NCBI GenBank assembly: GCA_947846985.1
Contig: CANTUZ010000012.1
Span: forward strand, 21,352,135 to 21,416,134
Source: Fratercula arctica
Taxonomy: Eukaryota > Chordata > Aves > Charadriiformes > Alcidae
Direction of reading: 5' to 3'
Length of the DNA: 64,000 nucleotides
Under the pieces are notes generated by a model. The model was not told where the DNA came from. It saw nothing but the letters and a program-made list of their open reading frames with translations, and did no database searches. Made by a program: the position numbers and the translations under genes. Below are positions 56,057-64,000 of the stretch, in pieces (position 1 is the first letter of the stretch; the number at the start of each line of letters is the position of its first letter).

Positions 56057-59000
56057 CTATATAAAGTAAGAGTTACAGGCAATTAAACACAATAAACACT
56101 TATATTACAGATCACCAATCACACTTAGAAGAGTAAGTTGAAAAGCAAAATTCAAAAACATATTTAAAACAGAGGCATGCATGAGAAGACACCATTCTCA
56201 GCTGCAGAAGCTAAGAGTAATACGCGCTTCTGACAACTGCCAGAAGAATGTTCACAGATACCATATTTCAGGCTGTCAAGAGTATAGATAGTAGACGATC
56301 CTTCATTCCACTGGATGGATTATTTCTCTCAGTCCATTGACATCACTTTTTAAATTTCTTTTGCTTACACTTCTCCCATTTTCTCTCTCTCTCAAAAAAA
56401 AAAAAAAAGCAAGTCCCTTAAACATCTGCACAGGACAGATGGATCTTAAAATGTGTTTTCATTGATTTATAAAGGTCCACAGTATTGAGGAACTACATAG
56501 TTACTACTGAGCTCACTCTTCTATTAATCATAGCTCCAAGTTGTACGCCATTACAGACTGCCTTTTGTTTCCACAACTCATGTCTATTTCTTCACATATG
56601 ACAAATAATTCCCAGGTTAACGAGTTCTTCTTTCTGCAGGGAAACTAAAGTTGCCAAATGTCAGAAATAGATTTTATACATGCAAAAGAGTGAGAATTTG
56701 GTATTAAGATCTAGACAAAGAAATATGTATGTTTGTTGCAGACAAGCATAAGACTTTTCCTTTGAACTCTTCTTTTTGGATATTGGACTGCCAGACAATT
56801 AGTCAAACAATATCACTGCTTGTCACGCTCTTGTTAAGGGAACAGTATACACGAAAAACATGTAGGGTAGTAGAGAAGAGCCTGAAACAGTTATATGAAG
56901 CCCTAATCCCAGCACTCATCATACGATGTTTTGCTCTGTCACAATACTGTTTTCAGAAAAGCTGTGGTAATTGTTATGTTACTCAGCAGCATGCAGGGTT
57001 TACAGTTGTATTCTTGTTCACAGAAAGCCTTAGACAACAAGAAAAGTGTTCGCATGTCCAAAACGCAGGGAGAAGAGATACACGCTTCCTTTCAATCTAT
57101 AGACACAAGAAGTGGGTTATCAGCTCTACTGGAACATATAGGAGGCAAGTAGGTTTGCCTTCTGGAAGAGCCATGCCCATTTTGCACGAAGTGATAAGAA
57201 GTATCAGGTTATGAAGTTCCCTGACAGCATGCATGGACATGAAGATAAGGAAGGCACAGAGCCATTTCAGACTGAACTCTGATATGTAAAAAGCAGTCAG
57301 ATGAAGACAAGGCCTGTCGTTAGTCTTACACACTCCAAGAGTCATCAATATTAGCTTTTCCAAAGTTCTCATACATTCAGTGCTAAAAATCCATGCTATC
57401 CAGGACAATGCCAGATTTGTACTTCAACATAAGAGCTCCTCAGCAACATTACACCAGTACACAGAAGAAAATCAGAGGAGAGAGGGGGTTGAACAGTTAC
57501 ATTTCAGGAACTAGAAAAAAACAACACTCAACTCCTCCTCACCAATATTCAAGATAACATTATGATAATAACTTTAACTTCTAGTTAAAGTAAGCCTTTC
57601 CTTCTAGTTCCAATACTTCTTCAAACTGTCACAAATCTAAACATGATTTTATTAATAAGTTAAGGAAGCCTACAGAAAGCTAAAAACTAAGGTTCAGTAT
57701 AACAGTGGCATTAAAGCAGCTTTTATGTGTACCAATGAAGTCTTCAAAACAAGTTGCTGCCAGAAGAGATAAGGCTGCATACCACAGAGACAAGAAAAAG
57801 AGTAGGTTAGTACTCTAGTTTAAGTAGCAGAGGATGTGGTAGGAATTTAAAACAAAACAAAAACATTCTTTGGCAGACTCAAAAAGCTCAAAAACCATTT
57901 CAAAAGCTTACAGGAGAGAAAGAAGCAGCAGAAATTAAAAAAATGAAACTGAATGAACTGAAAGAAGTTTTGTACTGAAAAGCAATTTTTTGGAAAGCTT
58001 TTTTTATTTTTTAAACAGGGTTAACTGTAGAGGAGCAGTCTTCTCTATGCACATTCAACGATGAGTGCTAGGTCCTGTAAAGAATAACAGTTTCCATATT
58101 AAAATTTAGCCTTCCTCAAATTACACTTATTCAGTTGCCTTGAGAAGTCCTTTTCCTTGTTTAATCTGGAAATACGTTGTCACACTCTACATTCTCTACT
58201 TACACAGTAAAAGAAGCAGAAGGAAGATAGGAAGCACTCTTATAACACAAATCATTCTGTGGTTAAAGATTCATTTTGTATTTTTAGGAAAATATCTCCT
58301 AAAGTGTTACTGTAGACAAAACAGTACAACAGGCCAACATGCTAGACAAGTCAAGCTTTAAGAAATTATTCCTCAATTTCAGATTAAAGAACTCTGGACT
58401 TCAAATCAAATAACATAGTAAAACCCTTAGTATAACCAGCAGAACTTCATATTTTAAAATGTAGTTTGGAACAGCCAAAAATAGACGTTTACAATCCCTC
58501 ATCTGCCATCCCTAATTCAGCTGTGCCTCCCTACCCCCTTTTGCAACACGCACTCACACTCCCAGCCTTCAGCCAAGGCCTGTTCACAACAAGTCTTATA
58601 CCAGCCATAACTAGCAAGAAAGACAGGGACACAAAATCTGAATATACAGGAAGGAAGAGCGGAAATTCAAGAAACGCCGAGAACTTCCTCGTATAGGCAG
58701 GTTAAGATGTCTCCTTTAGCTCTAGAAAAGTACCTGTTGCAAGAGCATGAAACGGTATGTCATGCCTTCATGAATGTGACCGTCTGGCCAAGAGAAGGAA
58801 AAAGTGAGTTAGTCTGGAAAGCCGAACACATATCATTAGTACTTCAGAAAATGAACAATATTAAAAAACACCTAAAGAAGATACCTATATCCAGCATAAG
58901 CAATTCTTAGAAGGGAAAAGATAAGTATCTTTATACTCAGGCTGAAGATCAATAAGCAATTATATCCACCCTCAACCAAATATTTGCACAACAGATCATC

Positions 59001-61085
59001 TGTTTTGCTAAACAAAAAACCTAACCAAACAACAACAGTTAGCCACCAGCACACTGACTCCAACATCACTCCGATATAAAACAGATACCTCTTCTTCTGA
59101 AAGATTACATGCTTTCCTCTTTTCTCTGATTAGAGTTCTACAACCACAATAGTGTTATTTCCCTCTAAGTGATGTTGTCAGGAATGACTGCATTTTTAGA
59201 GATTTTAGCATGTCATATATACTACAATGCAGAATAGTTATTTAGAATTAGAGCTAGCTTTAAAAGTTTAACTAATCACACACAGAGGTAACAGGAATCA
59301 ATGTTTGTAATAAGTGAACGTACAATAAACTGTCAAATATGCAACTTTTTTCTGACATTCCTCTTTGCAGGAAAAAACAGAGGAAGACAATTAAATCACA
59401 CAACTACGTACAAAAGTAAAATCCTGAACAAAAAACATTAGGATTAATGCCATGGAAAGGATTTGTTACAGAGAGGCCAGGTTCAGGAAAGCTGAAGTGT
59501 GATATGTGAATTATTCTTCACCTCACCACAAAAGAATAAATGCCTTTTAAAGAATAAAGTAAAAATAAAAACAGTTCTCTACCTATATCAAGAAGGATCC
59601 AAGAGACTGATCAAAGCTATCACGTCTTACAGGGCCTGTCACTCACTTATTCTACCCCCCAAAACATGGCCGAATTAAAAAAACACCATTAATTTGTGTT
59701 CCAATAAAGATGAATCAGCAGATCTCTGCAAGATCATCTTTTCTAGATAACATCAACATAAACTGCATCAGAAACTTAAATCACCAAGTATTACCCCTGA
59801 AGCTAGACTGAAAATAAGAAGCTATGTTAACTTAAGTTTTGAGGTGTGTAAGCTGGGGAACAGCCTGCTATTACCTATAGCATTTGAAAATACTCTCAGT
59901 TTCCACTATAACGTACTATAAACTGTAGATTTGTCCTTCTTGATAGATTTTGCTTTCAAATTGTATGAAGAAAAAAAAAAGCTAATTCCTGCAGCATTTT
60001 TTAACTGGTGATCCCCCAGTGTTTTTAACTTACTATCATTTGAACAGCCTAGAAGGCCAACAGGAAGTTTATGGATTTCTGCACTGTCCAGTGACTTGTT
60101 TTCCAAGATAAATGCATTACATACAATCTCCTTCCTCTACCATGCTTGCATGCCAGGTGCACAGCATGCAGTAGCATGCATCAGTAAATGCCCCAGTCAA
60201 TGTTACATGGATGTGATGTAGAGGGTACCAGCTCCTTAGTCTGAACACGATCACATAGCATCAATTGCTTATTTTTACTTCACCTTGTACTATGCATAGG
60301 CTTTTCAGTATGTTATACACGACCAAAGACAGAATAAGATCCAGGAGTCCTTTCTCTACAAACAGATTAAATCAAAATTAGTACTGGACTTTAAATCAAA
60401 AGTAGTACCACATACTACATCATTACAGTATAAGACAGTTGTTCAAACCACTATGTTTTATACCTTTATATAGAATGGAAAAAATACTTCAACACTCATT
60501 AGTTTGAGGCACGACTGCAAATTTATTATTCCCTCCCTCCCTCAGTATAATACATAACTCACATCCCCTGGCAGGAAAGAAAGCTTCAGAACAAGTTTAT
60601 TCAAAGAAACTTCATCATTACCTGCAATTCTAACAGTGTTTCAAATATCATGTAACTTTTGGGGCAAAGAGAGGGAGAGAATTGTGTACTTCGAGCCATT
60701 TACAATACAGCCCTCTAATTAACAGAAAGCCAAAAATTACAGAGTGACAGTCATCATCTCATCACTCTTGCCAAACTTGGGCAAAAAGCTTCAGAAAGAA
60801 GTTAAGCTTTTTCCAAGGTGGCTGAGTAATCGGAATGTCTGTTAATGTTTATTTCATATGGAACTTGATTATAACTGTAAAATTCAATTTCATACAGAGA
60901 TTACTCAGTACTGACAGATGACTTCTAAAGTAATCCGAGTAATCAATCAAGCATTTCTTGAGCCATACTAACAAGTTGTTTTATACATTTGTTGGGTAGG
61001 TCAGAACTCAAAACAGAAACAGAGCTTTTTTGTCTCCTTTCACATTGCATACAGCCCACCAGAAATTCAGAGGAAAGTCACGCAG

Positions 61086-61107
61086 AAAAAAAAAAAAAAA
61101 AAAAAAT
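61086..61107. repeat. A22 homopolymer
   Basis: A pure A run on the + strand in the FRRS1 5' intron. Confidence 0.85.
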
Positions 61108-62413
61108 CAGAACAGGAATACTAAAGGTACTCCATGCATGGCCAGTTATTCCAACAGGAGTGGGATGCAGAGCAGTTATTTTAAATAAGAGGCAGGCAAA
61201 AAACCTGACAACCTACAACAGATAGTCCTGGAAAAGTGAACTAGAAACAACCATTTCAGTTATTATGGAGGTGAAATAGCTACCATTCTTCATACTATGA
61301 TGGACCATGACAAGACAAGAACACCTCTGTGATAACTCAAACGTTAATGGTTAAAGGCCAGAGTAATTATCTGTGGCTTAACCTCAAGAGGTTCTGTCTG
61401 GCAAGGCAGATACAAGTTTGCTCATAATAATAGCTAGCAGTTTTTGTAAAGTTCCAATGCAATACAGCTACAGTTGTCTGAACATTTGGAATTTATCATC
61501 CCATTCATTCAGGAGTCATCTCCTTCTCCTAAGGAGGGAGGAGGAAAGAATAAGAAACGGTTGGAAAAAAATGAGTGCTATAATTTTGGAAACAGAATCC
61601 TTAAAAGCCTGAACCACCCATACCAAATTTTAGTGTGAATCTTCCCATAATATTTAGTATACATGGGAATTTATTCTCCTGATTACATCTCAGGATCTTA
61701 CAGTAACTGGATTCGGATAAATGGAGACAAGTAAGTTACTCCCTTCTGTGTTGAAAAAACTCCTACAGTCCCTGCGGGTATCAGCAAAGAAAGCCCTGGT
61801 AGCTTTCCTCAAGAGCACAATTTTCACACACAAGCTTGGGATCTCTTCACAGAAATTATCTTTTCAGCTGTTTAACAGAACTTCATTAGCTGCAGAGTAT
61901 AAGATCTATAACTAGTTTCAGAATGGAAGAGGAGATGAGAGGAGGGGCAATGCAAACATATTGCCAATTCAAAGGTACAAAAACTATCATAACCAGAACT
62001 TTTCTCCTGAGCACCACCAGACAAGAGGGCAAGCAGAGAAGGAAAAAGCTGTCAAAAGCTTTTTAGCAGAAGCTGTATTAACAGAAAGTGTTTATGCCAT
62101 GTCTCTTCAGAAATATGTTTTTACAAAGCAAAAGTGGACAGCCCTGCTGTCCAAGAGTCACCTTCCCTCTGAGTTTAGCGGAAGAGCTTGGGTTAACTTC
62201 TCCTGCTCATTTAAGTGTGGTCACATCACAATAGCTGGACTGAGCAAGAGCAGAAAACAAGTAGCGTTCACATTCACAATAACTCATTACTTTTAAATAC
62301 AAACATACACACCTCAACCTCTTGGTCTTTCTACTCAGGAAACATACAAAGAGAACTTCAAGGCTTTTGTGTCTGAAATGAATTTTTATAACAGTTTAAG
62401 CATAGGTACTTAC

Positions 62414-62447
62414 CTTATAGCCAGTCCTTGTGTTACAGTGACCAAGT
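62414..62447 (-). other. FRRS1: Candidate alternative noncoding exon of FRRS1
   Basis: On the minus strand a 34-nt segment lies between an acceptor-like TTTTACTCAG and a very good donor, AAG followed by GTAAGT (donor at 62413). It has no ATG. Human FRRS1 transcripts, as I recall, also carry extra leader exons. This is inferred from splice-site shape only. Confidence 0.25.
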
Positions 62448-63519
62448 CTGAGTAAAATCATTGCTTTTCTCCTTACAGGAAGACAACTTACATTACATTG
62501 TAACCTCTTCTGTTTGCCTTGCATCTATCTAACAGTATTAACCTTTATCGTACCCGTGATCAGAAGAAGTTCGTCTGAAAGAAGAAACAGTACACACACA
62601 CAAAAAGAAAAATTTATAAGAGCATTCTATACTTCAAGGCACATATTTCACACTGCTTCCCAAGCTAAGCCCGTAAAACCCTACACTTCAGCTGAAGCAC
62701 GTTAAGTTGTGATGAAGCACTGACCCTGCTGCTTCCTTTGCTGTGTCAGACATGCACTTCCACAGGCCTCAGTGTTTCATATTAAGTAATTATTTTCATT
62801 ATCTTCTGGTGCAGCTGGGGGAGCAGGGGGAAGCAGCAACCCAAAATCAAACAAACCACAACTTTTTAATACCCTCTTCTTCAAAGCACAAGTTGGTACA
62901 AACTTGCAGTATGATCTTAAAGCATTTACTCCCTATCAAAGGGACAGGGATAAGCAATCTTATAAAGGAATATGATAAGTTTGCCTTTTTTTCCATATAT
63001 CCCACCAAGAATGAACAAGAGGCAAGGATTTTGCCCTGTTCAGTTGTTTACTTTGGTTATTTAACTTTCTGTTGGGCAGCTGCTCTGTAGATAATCTTTA
63101 AGGCCTCACCTTGCAAACTTTTATCTATATGAAGAAGCCAGAGTTGCAGGCTGACCTAAAAACAACATAGTTTGTTATCAAACAAATACAACTACAGATC
63201 ATCACATTTACTGTAACAGTTACCACACAGCCATCCCCTATGCATGTTAATGAAGAAAGAAAATAAAGTAATATTCAGGTAACATTAAGAAGCAAAACAA
63301 GATGCAAGAGGAATGTGGCTGGCGTGGCTTCCAGACAAAATAAGCCATAGTTTACCTTTACTCATTAAGGCAAGCAGGCTTAAGAGTTTTCCCTACAGCA
63401 ATTCAGAAACGCTTGCATGAAAAGCAGCAGCTACAAGGCACTTCATCAGGTTTTAGTCCGCTTCACAGCTGCAGTATTCTATTAAGCACATATAGTTCTC
63501 AAAAAGCTCGCAGCATCCA

Positions 63520-64000
63520 CACTTTGTCCGTTTAACCAAAGCGCTACGGAGCCACAGCGGCTTCTCCGGGGCAGCCCTGCCCGCCCGCCGCCGCTCACCG
63601 GCGGTCTCAGGCTGGCCTCTCCTCCCCGGCACCACTCCCGCAGGAAAGGGCTCCGGGAAAGCGGCAGGCGGGGGCCGGTCCGCCCCCTTCCCCTGCTCGA
63701 TGCTCTCCTCGCGGCACCGGTCGTTTTTCCGGCTGCGGGGGCGGCCGCGACGCGCTCTCCCGCCGAGGAGGCGCAGGGGAAAGGCGGGGCCGGCGGCGAG
63801 CGGAGCGGCAGGGCCAGGGGCCGCTGACAGGAGCCGGGCTGGCCCGCTGCCGGGACGGGCTACCGTGCCCGGAGAGCCGCTCCGTGCTCTCGGATAAGTC
63901 GCTGCCCGGCGTAAACCCCCAGAAGAACCGCGATCCTGCGAAACGCGTTAAGGGCACGGAATTTCTCTGCCACCTCCTAACGCTGGAGGTGTTGATGAGC
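63520..64000. promoter_or_regulatory. FRRS1: CpG-island promoter, probably FRRS1
   Basis: GC content and CpG frequency rise abruptly from about 63530 to the window edge, in contrast with the AT-rich remainder. A GC-box-like site lies at about 63680-63690 (GGGGGCGGAC on the minus strand). No TATA box is seen. Position and the minus-strand donor point to FRRS1. The window ends within or just past the island, so a divergent + strand transcript cannot be ruled out. Confidence 0.65.
63599..63900 (-). other. FRRS1: Putative noncoding exon 1 of FRRS1
   Basis: In the GC-rich end of the window the minus strand contains a good donor (GCCG followed by GTGAGC at 63598). No minus-strand ATG is seen between this donor and the window end, as suits a leader exon that splices to the ATG-starting exon at 56056. 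The 5' end is not defined. The minus-strand ORF covering 63607-63957 begins at a non-ATG codon and reflects GC-rich composition. Confidence 0.5.

Larger units (their letters stand above)
56057..63592 (-). other. FRRS1: FRRS1 5' intron region
   Basis: About 7.5 kb between the start-codon exon and the CpG-rich leader exon. No interspersed repeat is recognised. It contains A-runs near 56394-56408 and 61086-61107, an A/C-rich tract near 59017-59036, an antisense 161-codon chance ORF at 56729-57214, and a candidate 34-nt noncoding exon at 62414-62447. Confidence 0.6.

Noticed and set aside
63607..63957. 116-codon minus-strand ORF in the CpG island
   Set aside because: It begins at a non-ATG codon and has the Pro/Arg/Ala-rich composition of any frame in GC-rich DNA. 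The region is better explained as the FRRS1 leader exon and promoter.

Overview
The window is vertebrate nuclear DNA, most likely from a bird. It has compact introns, few interspersed repeats, a CR1 LINE with the 3' end typical of avian copies, and two genes whose predicted proteins are close to human PALMD and FRRS1 in length and in residues I recognise. There is no prokaryotic gene organisation, CRISPR array or plasmid-type element. Nearly all short open reading frames in the window are chance ORFs in introns or intergenic DNA. The real coding sequence lies in 23 exons, which I joined by GT/AG splice sites and codon phase.

Left part (about 1.6-38.4 kb, + strand): PALMD, encoding palmdelphin, a paralemmin-family protein. 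A probable noncoding first exon ends at 1703 in a good splice donor. Eight coding exons follow (10695-10739, 16258-16338, 21737-21867, 30641-30755, 31619-31652, 31746-31856, 32594-33697, 37937-37980), giving 1665 nt and a 554-residue protein. Intron 1 carries a 5'-truncated CR1 LINE (about 4.90-6.06 kb) whose reverse transcriptase frame is almost open.

Middle (about 38.4-45.1 kb): intergenic DNA plus the 3' ends of two convergent genes. It holds a TA microsatellite, old CR1-like fragments and an unexplained 186-codon ORF.

Right part (45.1-63.9 kb, - strand): FRRS1, encoding ferric-chelate reductase 1 (signal peptide, Reeler domain, DOMON domain, cytochrome b561 core). Its 15 coding exons run from 56056 down to 45119, giving 1782 nt and 593 residues. 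The CpG-rich segment at about 63.5-64.0 kb, with a minus-strand splice donor at 63598, is its probable promoter and noncoding first exon. The tail-to-tail PALMD/FRRS1 arrangement is the one I know from human chromosome 1.

Most interesting observation: reading through the donor at the end of PALMD's large exon adds 14 codons ending in Cys-His-Cys-Cys-Ser-Leu-Met and a stop. This is a lipidation-type CaaX tail like those of other paralemmins, which palmdelphin is generally described as lacking. The spliced alternative also adds exactly 14 codons, so the locus may encode a soluble and a membrane-anchored palmdelphin of identical length.
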